Of a DNA stretch of 64,000 nt, positions 21,571-35,009 are shown one piece after another. A model generated the notes under the pieces. That model did no database searches. It was not told the DNA's origin and saw only the letters and a list, made by a program, of their open reading frames with translations. Location: positions 123,454 to 187,453 of the forward strand of contig JAWPHD010004460.1 of the NCBI GenBank assembly GCA_037043455.1. Reading direction: 5' to 3'. Position 1 is the stretch's first letter. The number at the start of each line of letters is the position of its first letter. Source of the DNA: Cyrtodaria siliqua. Taxonomy: Eukaryota > Mollusca > Bivalvia > Adapedonta > Hiatellidae. Position numbers and translations under genes: made by a program.

Positions 21571-23523
21571 TTTCTGAGCTGGAGTATGTCTTTGATACAA
21601 AACCTTTCTCTTTTTTTCTTTCTTTCTTTCAGTGAGCTAAATTTTGGCCCTCACTTTCTATCTTATTTCAAGCGGCATTCCGCATGAGATTCTCACACGC
21701 GTCAGAACAACATTTCACTGCATGAATAATAATTATTTTTGTGGCAGGGCTGGTTTAAGGTATTTCGAGAGCCGCCCGAAAGAGAGGAAAGTATACATAG
21801 TAATTCGGGAACCGTTACCAACTCATAATTTAATAATATGAACTAAGGTAAAACCTTGAGGCGAGCACAGAAAATGTGAAAGTAAATTTTAAACTGATAA
21901 AACTCAATGAAAGAACAATACAATTGAAAGCAACACAATAATGAGGTCCTTTCAGGGGTTTTGGGGGAAATGGCCATTTGTATTTGGTGAACAAGGGAAC
22001 AATGGCTGTTAACAATGGCTGTTATTTTCAGTGGAAAAGAGAAAATCGACACACATTTTTAGGTTAGGGAACAATGGAACATGACTTTACAGGAAATAAA
22101 ATTCTAACATATAGTTTTAATATTAAAAAAAAAATCACAAAAAGTTAACATTTCAAACAATATTTTTGTGATGACAGTGTACTGTAGGCCAGTATGAATT
22201 TTGGGGAACATTAGCAAATCTTTTAAACATTAAAAATACTTTTAGAGAACAGGGGAACATTGGACAGGACAAATATTTTTATGGAACAAAGCAAAATAGT
22301 TGTGGGGAACAAGGGAACACTGACTCATATTTTCAGGGAACAAAGGAAGATGTACCCCTTCCATCCTCCTGGGGGCCTCAATAGTAATAAGAAGAATGAA
22401 TAAATCATTAAAAAAAACTCATTGCACACTTTCTTTCACAACTGAGCTGTATACACTTTCTTTTGCAACTCAGTATATTTAGATAAAAACGTTTTAGACT
22501 AGCTTGAAAGAAACTAAACTGCCAAATTCAGCATTTACCTCACTGCTTCAAGTATACACTGTCGTGATATAACTAAACTGAAAGATTGTTAACTTTATAC
22601 ATATACATACATTGTTCCAATTGCTTTTTTACATTTTTTTTCTTTTTGCCAGAAATGTTGATATTTTCTGTTATTATTTATTACTAAATATATGCAAACT
22701 GTGACCTGTGTATTTAGCCGATAACAGTAAATATGATTCACAAATAGATGAGAGATAGGGATAATTGTTTTAATTTTAACACCACAGTCCATCTGTCCTG
22801 ATCTTACCTTGAATAAGAACCGTCTGTACAAGTTGGCAAGTTGCATTCACTTCAGTGTATGGGTTTGAAGAAATCCAATGTGTGTGTGACTGACCCAATG
22901 GGCCCACTCCTAAAAGATGCTATGGTCACCATCCAATGCTGGTTGTAAATGCCTGACAGAATAATGCAACTATCAGTCACAGACAACCATTTAAATATAA
23001 ACAAAGGATAGATGACTCTTTTCTTGAAGATGTTCAGTGTGATGAAGCCCTTCTGTAGTGTAAATCTCATTTTTGCTTTTCACTGAAGAAGCAGTTCCAG
23101 TACATCCTGGTGTTTCATCTCTGTTCTAGTCTGTTGTTCCGGTGAATCGTACCACTGGTCCATAATTGTCATAAAACAAATACAAACAATTCCGGTTTTT
23201 AAGTTCTATAATGAGGTCATTTTACCATACCACAGATATGACTTACAAATCACTATCTGAGTCAAATAAATGAGAACCAGACCATCCACCATATTTTAAA
23301 CGATAGGACACCCACCTGTATGGGCACAATAGAATCTGGACTTACGATTGTGTTTAGTGTAATGTATCTATCTACAGTCTATAGTGCTGCCACACTGGAA
23401 TACCACACCATGGTACACACGTACACACACGTGTGTGTGTGTTTTGTAGGTCGGTCGGTGTGTGTGTGAGTGTGTGGGGGGTGGGGGAGGTATTTTTAAA
23501 TGAACAAATCTAGGGGGTGAGGA

Positions 23524-25369
23524 CCCAGCCAGCAATCCTATATCTAGCCTTCATCGGCCCCATATTTTTTTTATAGGACCAGTATCGCAAACGATATCGG
23601 TCTGAGATCGGCGCAGGGCCGTCGATCTGTTTTGGGGGACTACGACCCATACCCTTGGGTGGGGGAATTATAGTCTACATGTTTTCTTTGTATTGAATAC
23701 AGTTCGTACTCAATATTTTACGTACCAGAAGTTTTTTTTTATTTATTTTTTTGGTTTCAGGGGGGAATTTTGAGTCTCAAATGGGGGGAAAAAAACATAC
23801 TTTTTGGAGGGGGAATGCGTTCGGTTACCGGACGCAATAGCGGCAGATCGACGGTCCTGTCGGCTACACATCGGTCAAATATCGGTTAAATATCGTTTTA
23901 GTTTACTATCCATCATCGGTCAGACAACCTTTTAGTTTACTATCCATCTGTGCCCATATGACAGATAAACATCGAATTTGTTCTATTGTCACCAACCAGC
24001 TAGCACAGTATGTAGCTAGAGCATCGGATTACCAATCCAAAATAAATGTATGTGTTTTGCAACATACAAGGTTATCGGGCGTTTAACTCCGTCCAATTTT
24101 TTTTATCAAATCAATTTAATGAATACTGACTACCTTATATATATCTTTTTGTAGGAGCTTTCCTCAATTAGCTTGACTGGAAAAATATTCATTAGCAATA
24201 AATAAAACTCTTGTGAATGTAGTTAGCATCATTTTGCAATGTAAAAAATGACAGTTGCGAGAAATATCTGTTCACATTAACAACAAATATACAATATTCA
24301 AAATGACATGTCATTACCGCCCTTTATGGATTTATGGTGTGTTATATCGGACCGACAGCGGCCTGATATATGGTATCAACTGATACAAACTACGCCGGCC
24401 TGACGTTGGCCCAAGATATAATAATAGACATCAGAAGAAATGTGCTATATTCATTCAGATTAAAGGGGTTGTTGCACTATTCTGGACCTAGACTCATTTA
24501 AAAGGGCGTTAAAAACAATGGAAAAAGCTAAAGGAATTATCAAAATATCATAACAAATACAGGAGATACAATCTTTTAAAAACTTGCAAATATTCTCAAA
24601 CGGAGGCAGCCATCTTGGATTGATGACGTCATCACGCCTTTTTACCATTTATTGCATATTGCTAAATATCATTTAAAACAAAGAATATAACTGCAAATTC
24701 ATGTAAATCGTAAAACAAGCATTTACAGTATAATAAATATTTACTTTTTATTTATAATTTAATATATTTATTTGCTTTAAACACTATCTATTTTCCATAC
24801 ATGGAAAAAGTCGCGATGACGTCATCATTCAAAGATGGCTGCCTACATTAGAGTCTTTATGCACATTTTCAAAAGGTCATATCTCATATATTTTTTTAAG
24901 ATATTTTGATATTTTTTTCAGCTTTTCCACGTTTTTTAAAGCCCTTGTAAATGAAACTAGTTCCAGAATACTGCAACATCCTCTTTAATGTATTGAACAA
25001 TCAATTAAGAATGCCATACAAACAAAAAATTCAAAAATTGGAAAATATTGAATTAATCGTCTCTACGTCGGCATATCCAACATTTAGCCGACATCTGATC
25101 AATATCTTTTCAGCAAATCATAAAAAGAACACACAAACCCAGTCAGCAAGCCTATATCGGACCGATGTTGGATCAATATGTTTCCTATATTATACAGGTA
25201 ATGGATAGACATCGGGCCTTGCCGCTCTGTCACTGGTATTGGATAGATATCGGTAACAGAGTGGCAGTCTGCATAACAGCCCGATGTCTATGACAGATAA
25301 CGGATAGATATCGGGCCGACATTCCGACCAATTACTTAAATCTATCCGATATTGCCATGCTGGCTGGGG
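23524..25369. mobile_element. TIR element private to duplication unit A
   Basis: The ends CCCAGCCAGCA and TGCTGGCTGGG are inverted copies, with CCTATATC-like and CCGATATTG-like sequence inside each. ATATCGG/CCGATAT words recur within. No transposase was seen. It contains a nested MITE at 24464-24984. Confidence 0.7.
24464..24984. mobile_element. Nested long-TIR MITE flanked by TTAA
   Basis: The left end AGGGGTTGTTGCACTATTCT and reversed right end AGAGGATGTTGCAGTATTCT begin arms of roughly 180 bp that run to GCAGCCATCTTGGAT and GACGTCATC. TTAA flanks both ends (24460-24463, 24985-24988), as for piggyBac- or Kolobok-type elements. Confidence 0.85.
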
Positions 25370-25454
25370 AGTGGGGTGGATTGTAGTCTGAGAATTTCCA
25401 GGACAGTGAGGTCTCTCTGAGGAAACCTCCTCAGTTTTTTCAGGGTGGGATGAG

Positions 25455-25478
25455 GGTGGGGGGGGGGGGGGGGGGGGT
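25455..25478. repeat. Poly-G run
   Basis: An uninterrupted G tract of more than 20 bases in duplication unit A, absent from unit B. Confidence 0.9.
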
Positions 25479-27614
25479 TGTAGATTATTCTAAGGGGGAA
25501 GTCTGAAGAAACGCTTTCCGTTCGCGTTGAGGGTGGTTTGTCCATAAATAATTAATCAACATAAACCATTGTTACCAAGGATTTGTCCTTGCATAAACTC
25601 ACAAAAGTGTTCGTAGAATCGTACGAAGTCAAAGCAATTATAATCGATTTGTCCATAATTAATCATTTAAACTAGTTCAACATCAACTCACAAACGTGTT
25701 AGTACATACAGGGCTTTATATGTATATAAAGCCCTGGTACATAGTAAAAGCAATTCGAGTCTTCCAGAAATTACCTGCGTCATCACTAGTCGTCTGCAAA
25801 TAATGTCAATAAACACCGTCACGCGCTAATTTGCATAATGTGGAAAGTTTCCGGCCAAGACAATTTAACCTTCATACCGAGTGTTTACAAATAAAAAAAC
25901 ATACTAAATGAATAACTCACATATGCTGCGAGGGTTGTTTAATCATTGTGCGCTCTGCAATTGTTGACATGTTCAGCATATACCTGCATTTGTTGTCATT
26001 TTGAAATTTCCCACGGAAACCACATATTTTCTAGAAAGCCTTAGCTTCGCATTTGAACTCTTTAAATATTCTGCTGCACATATTCTATAGGACTTTGTGA
26101 AGGAGTCGGAGAGACTTTCAAATTATTTCTGAAACTCTACTCTAACCAGTCATAATGGAAACGTTGCACAGAAAACTGTTTTAAAGAAAACCAATCAGAA
26201 TTTCGAAACTAAATCTCCTATAGTGGAAGCCGGTGTCTGCGTTAGAAATGCTTAAAGCGTGACAACGACGATTTACCATCAAAATCGAGATGCATAGATT
26301 AGCAATTATCCTTTTTTTTTTCTTTTTTTTTTTTTTCTTTTTTTTTTTTCTCCCGTTACCGTAAAGTTCGCTTGCGCTCGAAGTGCCTTCGGCACTTCTC
26401 GCTAGCTGTGCTCGCTATGAACTAAGGTAAAACCTTGAGGCGAGCACAGACAATGTGAAAGTAAATTTTAAACAGATAAAAAAATACAAATAACTTGTCA
26501 AATTGAAAGCAACTCAATACTGAGGTCCTCTCAGGGTTTTGGGGGAAAATGGTCATTTATATTTGGTGAACAAACAATGGCTGTTATTTTCAGGGAACAA
26601 GAGAACATTGACACATATTTTTAGGGAACAAGGGAACATGATCTAGTTTTAATATTTAAAAAAAATCACATTTCAAACAATATTTTTAACATTTCAAACA
26701 ATATTTTTGTGATGACAGTGTTGTATAAGATGCAACTATAATTACTCAGGGCGTTATATGATTTATTTAATTATCAGCCGAGAATTACTGTAGGCCAGAA
26801 TGAATTTTGGGGAACATTAGCAAATATTTTAAACATTAGAAATACTTTTAGAGAACAATGGAACATTGGAAAAATAATGTTTGGGAACAAAGCAAAATAT
26901 TAGTGGGGAACAAGGGAAAACTGACTCATATTTTCTGGGAACAAAGGAAGATGGACCTCTTCCCCACTCCTGGTGGGGCCTCAATAATAATAAGCAGAAT
27001 GGATAAATCATTATATGCAATGTACAATTTGAAAGGGACAAATTGCATTTACCATATTGTTCATACTGAGGGGGCAGATTAAAACAGGCAAACATGTGTT
27101 CAAGACGATTTTTAATAAGAATGAATTCAAGTATATATTTAGATTAAAACGTTTTAGACTGGCTTGAAAGAAACTAAACTGCCAAACTGTTCATTTACCT
27201 CACTGCTTCAAGTAGACACTGCCGTGATATAAGTTAACTGAAAGATTGTTAACTATACATATAAATTATATACATACATAATTGTTCCAATTGCTTTTTT
27301 TACATTTGTTTTTTTTTCTTGCCAGAAATGTTGATATCTTCTATGTTATTACTTATTACTAAATACATGACTGTATATGCAAGCTGTGACCTGAGTATTT
27401 AGCCAATAACACTAAATATGATTCACAAATAGATGAGAGATGGGGATAATTGTTTTAATTTTAACACCTCAGTCCATCTGTCCTGATCTTACCTTGAATA
27501 AGAACCGTCTGTACAAAATGGCAAGTTGCATTCACTCAGTGCATTGGTTTGAAGAAATCCAATCCAATGATTTTATCTGTGTGTACCCAATGGGCAATTC
27601 CTAAAAGATGCTAG

Positions 27615-28261
27615 TGTGGTAGTCAGTTCTCACTAAAGATGTGATTGTTTTATATTCTTTTAAATAGTTAAGTTCATTACGATAAGTACCTTTAACTATA
27701 GTATAGGAAGTGTACCTTTAACTATATTGTAGAAAGTGTAACTTTAACCTTATGGAAGGAAGTATACCTTTAACTGTATTATGGAAGTATACCTTTAACA
27801 GTGACCAATATATTGATATGTGTATTGAAGTGTTACATTATTTTGATTGGACAATTACAATGGCCAGTTCATAATGCTTCAATTTTATTGGTTGTATATT
27901 TTACCGCCTAAATCATGAAACTACCTTCTGGGCAGTTGGTAGAAAATATTTAAAGGGAAAAGATCTAGAATGTTAAAATGGAGTTTTCTCAAATTGTATA
28001 ATTCAAATTGAACACTTGTAAAGCCAGTTAAATAAGTAATATAAAGTACATATTGGAGAATAGAGTGTAAATTGTGTTGTGGGAGAAAGTATTAATTCTA
28101 TTGATGTTAAGTGAGAAAGTAATATGATGTATTGTTGAATGCATATATTTATTGTATTTTTAATATATTTCAGTGGTTATCGATTGATTTATGAGATAAA
28201 TGTGGAAACACGAAGAAGTGTTTTTGTCTGTAACTACGGGTCCCTACAAGCCCCTATTACA
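27615..28261 (+). repeat. 5' LTR
   Basis: Starts TGTGGTAGTCAGTTCTC and ends CCCCTATTACA. It differs from the 3' LTR at about six positions including one indel, so about 99% identical by eye. Confidence 0.93.
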
Positions 28262-29474
28262 TAATGGCGCCCAGCAAAAGGAAGAACCCTATACCTCTAC
28301 ATAAAGAAGATCAGATGTTGTAGCCGAAGGAGCCGATTATACAAGTGTTTCGTGTGATGAGAAGGTACTATTTTATTAATTTCCATTTGAGGAAAGTGAA
28401 GTGACCAACAGTGTGTGTGACCAACAGTGTGTAACTTTAGTGTAGCTATGTACAGTGACCATGCACTTGCAGCAGTGAGTGACCAGTGAGTAGACAGCGT
28501 GCAGAGCAGTGATTCGGAACGCATATACAATGGAGGAACTGACCTACATCTCACCTGACACTAATTACCTGGAAATTACCTGGACAAATACTGTATATAG
28601 ATGTGGTGTATCAACATAGTGATAAGTTCCTGAGCGAGTCAAGTATTTGTGTGAGTGAAAAAATGTGTTAACATATTTGCAGGTTGATCGAATTGTAGAC
28701 TTGTGTTTTGCAGCTGTCATCCAGATTATTAGAAACGTTAAATCAGATTATTTATTAAGGGATAGTTCTGTTCTTTAGTTTTCACTCTGTAAATTTAATA
28801 GCAAAGTTTACGTTATAGAGATATACTTTGAATTTTCTTTTTTATTAAAAAATAATTTTGAAATTGTTCTTTAATTATTTATTTTTTTGTTTTGAAATTA
28901 TTATTTTTTTATTAAAATTATTTGAAATTTGACTTTACTTTTTTTTTTATTATTCATTTTTTTTGTGTTCGGTCCAATGAGAGTTATGAGGTTACTTAGT
29001 TAATTATTGGTTTAAATCAATTATTTTTGGGAAATTTAGGAGATTAGATAGTATACGCTTAGAAGGTAGAGCTATGATAGTTGAATTAGTGACGGCGTAA
29101 AAGATCGTCTACTAAATAGTTGAAATAGGGTTGTTGTTTATTTTGTTTAATATTCCACTGAGATAAGATGAACATGATTGAGATTTAATTATTGAAATTC
29201 ATTTTGCAGCTAGATTATATTCGGTTGATAGCATTGCAGAAGTACAGATAGATTAAACAGCCCAGCAGTGTGTTAGCAGTAATTAGTTATTGTTATATTG
29301 TGAGTTTACAGTGAATTACTTCCCTTTACAGTGATAATTGGAATTAACTCCCTTTTGTGATATAGAATATGTGGATTATTAATGTGATATTTTAATTACA
29401 GCTTTGTAGATTATGATTTAGACTTTGTCATTTTGTATTATTTTGATATTGTATGCATTTGATATTGTTTAGAA

Positions 29475-30330
29475 ATGTCGACTGAATTTTCAGCAGAGGA
29501 AATAGCCAATTTGGTTAAAGCTTTTAAGGAGTTGCGTTTGAAACCAAAATCAGACACGAAAGAGGACTTGTCTAATTGGATGAAAGAAACTGTAGCATCA
29601 GGTGCAGTGGGCGAAGTCAAACCAGTTATTTCTCCGCCATCAGTGGTTATACAGAAGCATGTGCAACCACCAAGATTAATTTCTTTTTCAGACATTTCCA
29701 CTTATGAAACCTGGAAATATGAATTGAATTGTCTTCTTTCAGAAAAGAACATTCTATTGATTCAATCAAACAGGCAATTAGAAGGTCAGTCAAAGGAGAT
29801 GCAGCGAAAATCTTAAGGAATTTAGGACAAGATGCTAACATTGCAGAAATACAGAAGAAATCTGAGTCAGCTTATGGATCTGTTGATCAAGGCACAGATA
29901 TATTAGCCAAAATTTTCAGTATGACAAAGGGTAAAGATGATGTTGCCACATTTGCTACCAACCTGGAAGATACAATGCAGCATGCGGTGGAGAACAATGT
30001 TGTTAAACCATCGGACAGTAACAAGTTTTTATGTCCTCAATTATTTGCAGGATTGAACTCGCATATGAAAGATGTGTGTGCATTTATGAAAAACGCTTAC
30101 ACAGATTTTGATTCTTTTAGATTCGATTTGAGAAAGATGGTACAGGAGCACAAGGCTACTTCGTTTACATGTAAAGCGCAGCAGGTTGGAAAAGAGCCGA
30201 TAGGTGATGTGCACCAAGCAACAATTAAGAAATTGGAAGCAGAGGTGAATGACTTGGAAACTAAACATTATGCTTCTAATGATAATTATTTTCAAGATCA
30301 TCGCCCGAGACAGTTTCAGAAGCAGCCAAC
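29475..30330 (+). pseudogene. Gag (PNMA/Gypsy-type capsid) with one frameshift
   Basis: It opens MSTEFSAEEIANLVKAFKEL and reaches WKYELNCLLSEK; near 29748 the reading shifts one frame and continues HSIDSIKQAIRRSVKGDAAK, then NLGQDANIAEIQKK, FATNLEDTMQHAVE and FDLRKMVQEHKA. This is the retroviral-type capsid of Gypsy elements and PNMA proteins. No CCHC zinc knuckle follows; the frame meets the deletion at about 30320-30336. Confidence 0.85.
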
Positions 30331-30336
30331 AAAGCA

Positions 30337-31104
30337 CGAGCTAATCAAAAGAAGTATTATGATATCAATGCTAAAATTTCTAATATTATAGTAGGTGATA
30401 GAGTTTTAGTTAAGACTGTAGCTTTTGATGGCAAACACAAGTTAGAGAACAAGTGGGAAGAAGACATCTACATAGTCTTGAAACAGCCAAATCCGGATAT
30501 TCCAGTGTATGTGGTACAGAAAGAATCAGGCGAAGGAAAGAAAAGAACCTTACACAGGAATCTTTTACTTCCAATTGGATCTATTTCTGATACAGTAGTT
30601 GATGAAAACAGAGAAAAAAAGAAGGCAAAGTCAACACAAGCAAGACCAATATCAACAATTGTTCCAGATTCTGATTCATCAGATTCTGAGAGTAACAATT
30701 ATTTGTCAGTGATTGCAGCAGATTCTGATATAGAAAACAATATCGGAGATGATGATGATCTCATATCTGTTGTAGGTGAAACAGATTCAGAGCATGAAGG
30801 TGACGACTCGACTGTTTCTGAATCTGATGTTTCCATTTCTTCTAGTGAGGACGCTCATGACCCAAATTTAGGTGGGTTAGAAGAGGTTGGAGAACATGTT
30901 GTAGAAGACGATGCTGAAATTGAAAGTGTTGATGAAGCAGTGGAATTTGATGAGGAGAATCTTGTTGATGATGAGGATGATGTGGGAATTAACGAACCAG
31001 TTAACCCCATTGAACTTATTAATCATGATAATTTATTTCAGGATAATCCCCTGGAAGAACCAGTAGAAAGACCAACACCAGTACCAAGGAGATCCGTCAG
31101 ATAG
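30337..31104 (+). pseudogene. Integrase C-terminal remnant with acidic tail
   Basis: In a different frame from gag: ANQKKYYD, VGDRVLVK, FDGKHKLENKWEEDIYIV, QPNPDIPVYVV and TLHRNLLLPIG, the GPY/F-type end of a Gypsy integrase. Then comes an Asp/Glu/Ser-rich stretch to PVPRRSVR and stop. The integrase zinc finger and catalytic core are absent. Confidence 0.85.
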
Positions 31105-31306
31105 AGGAAACCACCAGAATGGTTTAGACCGGGAGAATTTTTATTTTCTTGCCAGGCAAAGAAACCTATCTGGATGGTTAAATCCGAATATATTTTATCT
31201 ATTTCTCATTTGTTACAGGATTTACCATAGCACATCTCACAGACAATAGTGTCCTGTATAGTTGACACCAATGTCTAGGAAGACATTATTTTCTTGGAGG
31301 GGTGTA

Positions 31307-31954
31307 TGTGGTAGTCAGTTCTCACTAAAGATGTGATTGTTTTATATTCTTTTAAATAGTTAAGTTCATAACGATAAGTACCTTTAACTATAGTATAGGA
31401 AGTTGTACCTTTAACTATATTGTAGAAAGTGTAACTTTAACCTTATGGAAGGAAGTATACCTTTAACTGTATTATGGAAGTATACCTTTAACAGTGACCA
31501 ATATATTGATATGTGTATTGAAGTGTTACATTATTTTGATTGGACAATTACAATGGCCAGTTCATAATGCTTCAATTTTATTGGTTGTATATTTTACCGC
31601 CTAAATCATGAAACTACCTTCTGGGCAGTTGGTAGAAAATATTTAAAGGGAAAAGATCTAGAATGTTAAAATGGAGTTTTCTCAAATTGTATAATTCAAA
31701 TTGAACACTTGTAAAGCCAGTTAAATAAGTAATATAAAGTACATATTGGAGAATAGAGTGTAAATTGTGTTGTGGGAGAAAGTATTAATTCTACTGATGT
31801 TAAGTGAGAATGTAATATGATGTATTGTTGAATGCATATATTTATTGTATTTTTAATATATTTCAGTGGTTATCGATTGATTTATGAGATAAATGTGGAA
31901 ACATGAAGAAGTGTTTTTGTCTGTAACTACGGGTCCCTACAAGCCCCTATTACA
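31307..31954 (+). repeat. 3' LTR
   Basis: Same ends as the 5' LTR, preceded by GGAGGGG. The target duplication is unclear: CTAG lies before the element and TAAG after it, while the empty site in unit A reads GATGCTATGGTCACC. Confidence 0.93.
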
Positions 31955-33574
31955 TAAGTGTCACCATCCAATGCTGGTTGTAAATGTCTGACAGAATAAT
32001 GCAACTATCAGTCACAGACAACCATTTTAATATAAACAAAGGATAGATGACTCTTTTCTTGAGAAGACGTTCAGTGTGATGCAGCCTTTCTGTAGAGTAC
32101 ATTTCATTTTTGCTTTTCACTGAAAAAGCAGTTCCAGTCCTTCCTGGTGTTCTGGTGAATCGTACCACTGGTCCATAATTAGGTCATGAAACAAATACAA
32201 ACACTTCCTGTTTTTAAATTCTACATGTATAATGAGGTCATTTTACCATACCACAGATATGACTTACAAATCACTATTTGAGTCAAATAAATGAGAACCA
32301 GACTATCTGCCATATTTTAAACGATAGGACACCCACCTGTATGGGCACAATATAATCTGGACTTATGAATTGTGTGTAGTGTAGTGTATCTATCTACAGT
32401 CTACTTCAGAGTGGGGGCGGAGAAAAAAATCGGAGGAGGGGGATATTTTGCAGATTTTTTTAGGGGGAAGTATGAAGAAACGCAAATCCGTGCGCGGCGA
32501 GGGTGGGGTGGAGATTTTTTTTTACTTTGTCCATAATTAATCATTTGCTCAACATCAACTCAAAAAGTGTTAGTACAAGTGAAAGCAACTGTAATCCGAG
32601 TTGTCCATAATTATGTAAAAAAAAGGCATTACCATTAAGTTAAGCCGCCTACTAGAGTTACAAGTGCTATCTTTGTGTATGTATTGTGAAATATATTTAA
32701 AAGATGTCATTAATAAAAGGGAATGTATATAAAATACATAGTATACATGCACAATCATTTAAACTTGCTCAACGTCAACTCACAAATGTGTTAGTACAAA
32801 GATAAAGCAATGTAATTGTAATCCGAGTCTTCCAGAAATTATCTGAGTTGTCACTATTCGTCTGCAAATAATGTCAATATTTTACTACTGTTACGTCACT
32901 GAATTTAACACGTGCTAATTTGCATAATGTTGAAAGTTTCCGGCCAACACGATTTAATGTTCATATCGAGTGTTTACAAACAAAAGGGTATACCAATTTA
33001 TTCACTCAAATATGTCACTAGTCTTGCTTTAAACATTGTGCGCTATGCAGTTGTTTACATGTTCAGTATATTCTTGCAGTTATTGACATTTTTGAAATTT
33101 ACCACGGAAATGACAGCGTCTCTACGAAGCTTCAGTTTCGCATTTTAACGCTTTACATATTCTATAGGACTTTGTCAAGGATTCAGAGAGCTTTTCAAAT
33201 GATTTCTGAAACTCTATTCTAACAAGTCATAACGGAAACGTGGCATAGAAAACTGTTTTAAAGAAAACAAATCAACATTTCGAAACTAAAACTCCTAAAA
33301 TTGTTACCGTTGTCTGCGTTAGAACAGCTTAAAGCGTGACAACGACGATTTACCATCAAAATCGAGAAGCATATATTAGCAATTATCTTCTTTTTTTTCT
33401 TTTTCTTTTCTTCCCCGTTACCGTAAAGTTCGCTTGCGCTAGCTGTGCTCGCTATAATATATAACATATTCCTATGATTCTTTAACAAGCTCTGAGGATA
33501 GATTCCGATACAGGTGATCACATTTCAACAGACGAGGCAACAGGAAATAAAAAACCCAAAACTATCCGCTAGAT

Positions 33575-34850
33575 ATTGGTATTCTCAGGGAGTAAAGTAT
33601 ACTTTATTCTGTATGACGCTAGTATAGTGTGTACCCCGCAGTTGTTTTTAGAAATACTCATCCCACATACCCCAAATATGCTGATCAGCCATATATACAT
33701 AGCATTGTATGATGACTTTGCTGGGACACCATACTTTCTATAGGGATATGATCGGACCGATGTCAACGGATTTCGTTAGGTATTAGTATTATGTTTGACG
33801 ATAGTATAGTGTGTACCTCGCATGATTGTTGGAAATACACATACCAAATTCCCAAAGTAGGCTTATCAAACAGTTATACATAGCATATATGATGACTTTG
33901 CTGGGACACCATACTTTCTATAGGGATATGATCGGACCGATGTCAACGGATTTCGTTAGGTATTAGTATTATGTTTGAGGATAGTATGGTGTGTACCTCG
34001 CATGGTTGTTGGAAATACACATACCAAATTCCCAAAGTAGGCTTATCAAACAGTTATACATAGCATATATGATGAATTTGCTGGGCCACCATACTTTCAA
34101 TTGGGATATGATCGGACCTTTGTCAAAATATTGCGTTAGGTATTAGTATTATGTATGACGCTAGTATGGTGTGTACCTCGCATGTTTGTTGGAAATACCC
34201 AGCCCACATAAACCAAATAGGCTTATCATCCAGTTATATACATTAAATTGTATGATGAATTTGCTGGGCCACCATACTTTCAATTGGGATAATTAGGACT
34301 GGACCGATATCAACGGATTTCGTTAGGTATAAGTATTATGTATGACGCTAGTATAGTGTGTACTCTCAGGTTTGTTGAAATACCCAGCCCACATACCCCA
34401 AATAGGCTTATCAGTCAGTTATACATAGCACTGAATGATGATTTTGCTGGAACACCATATTTGATTGGACCGATGTCAACGGATTTCGTTAGGTATTAGT
34501 ATTATGTATGACGCTAGTATAGTGTGTACTCTCAGGTTTGTTGAAATACCCAGCTCACATACATCAAGTAGGCTTATCAGTCAGTTATACATAGCATTGT
34601 ATGATGACTTTGCTGGGCCACCATACTTTTAATCGGGATTTTGATAGGACCGATGTCCAATGATTTCGTTATGTATTAGTATTATGTATGACGCTAGTAT
34701 GGTGTGTACTAATCCATCATTACGGAGACAAATATGTAACACAATGAGAGCATATATACTTAGAGTTTTTAACTGTGTTTGTCGGGGCCTCATTTTCCCT
34801 GATTTTGATAGCTTTTTGCCAAGCGCATACATTTTAATCGATGCGTATAT
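33575..34850 (+). repeat. Satellite, about seven copies of a 180-bp unit
   Basis: The landmark GTTAGGTATTAGTATTATG recurs near 33775, 33955, 34135, 34323, 34492 and 34670. Other shared words are GCTAGTATAGTGTGTAC, GGAAATAC, TAGGCTTATCA and GCTGGGACACCATACTTT. Two adjacent copies are almost identical. Confidence 0.93.
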
Positions 34851-35009
34851 CTTATAAATGTTATTTTACCAGTTTCATTCTATTGATAAAGACTAAGTCG
34901 TTTCGTCTTTTATTTCATCAAAATCCATCAGGTATTAAGAAAGTTATGATTATTTTGGAATAAAATTGCCAATATTTACCAGTACGGGCCTAACTAAATG
35001 TACCGATTG

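Larger units (their letters stand above)
21838..26417. repeat. Tandem segmental duplication, unit A
   Basis: It begins ATGAACTAAGGTAAAACCTT and ends at GCTAGCTGTGCTCGCT, then unit B begins with the same words. Shared blocks include the GGAACAAGGGAACA-rich stretch, TAAGAACCGTCTGTACAA, GGGGGAAGTCTGAAGAAACG and GTTACCGTAAAGTTCGCTTG. It carries an extra 1.85-kb element that unit B lacks. It lies in the 5' flank of the SelW-like gene. Confidence 0.88.
27615..31954 (+). mobile_element. Gypsy-type LTR retrotransposon with pol deleted
   Basis: Near-identical LTRs (27615-28261 and 31307-31954, TG...CA ends) flank a 3.0-kb interior. A primer site TGGCGCCC lies at 28265 and the purine tract GGAGGGG at 31296-31302. 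Gag is followed directly by the integrase tail; protease, RT, RNase H and the integrase core are missing. The LTRs differ at only a few positions, so insertion is recent. It cannot move without help. Confidence 0.93.
26418..33453. repeat. Tandem segmental duplication, unit B (with LTR element inside)
   Basis: Same order of blocks as unit A. Without the LTR element it is about 2.7 kb; unit A without its private insertion is about 2.6-2.7 kb. Unit A preserves the empty target site of the LTR element (near 22915). Confidence 0.88.

Noticed and set aside
22595..22846. Possible exon on the minus strand beginning MQLANLYRRFLFK and ending at GTAAGA
   Set aside because: Present in both duplication units (22.8 and 27.5 kb) with changes; no partner exon or promoter found. 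Kept out for lack of support.
29475..31104. Domesticated gag host gene
   Set aside because: Flanked by near-identical LTRs, with a frameshift in the capsid and a broken pol joint; this is a defective transposon copy.
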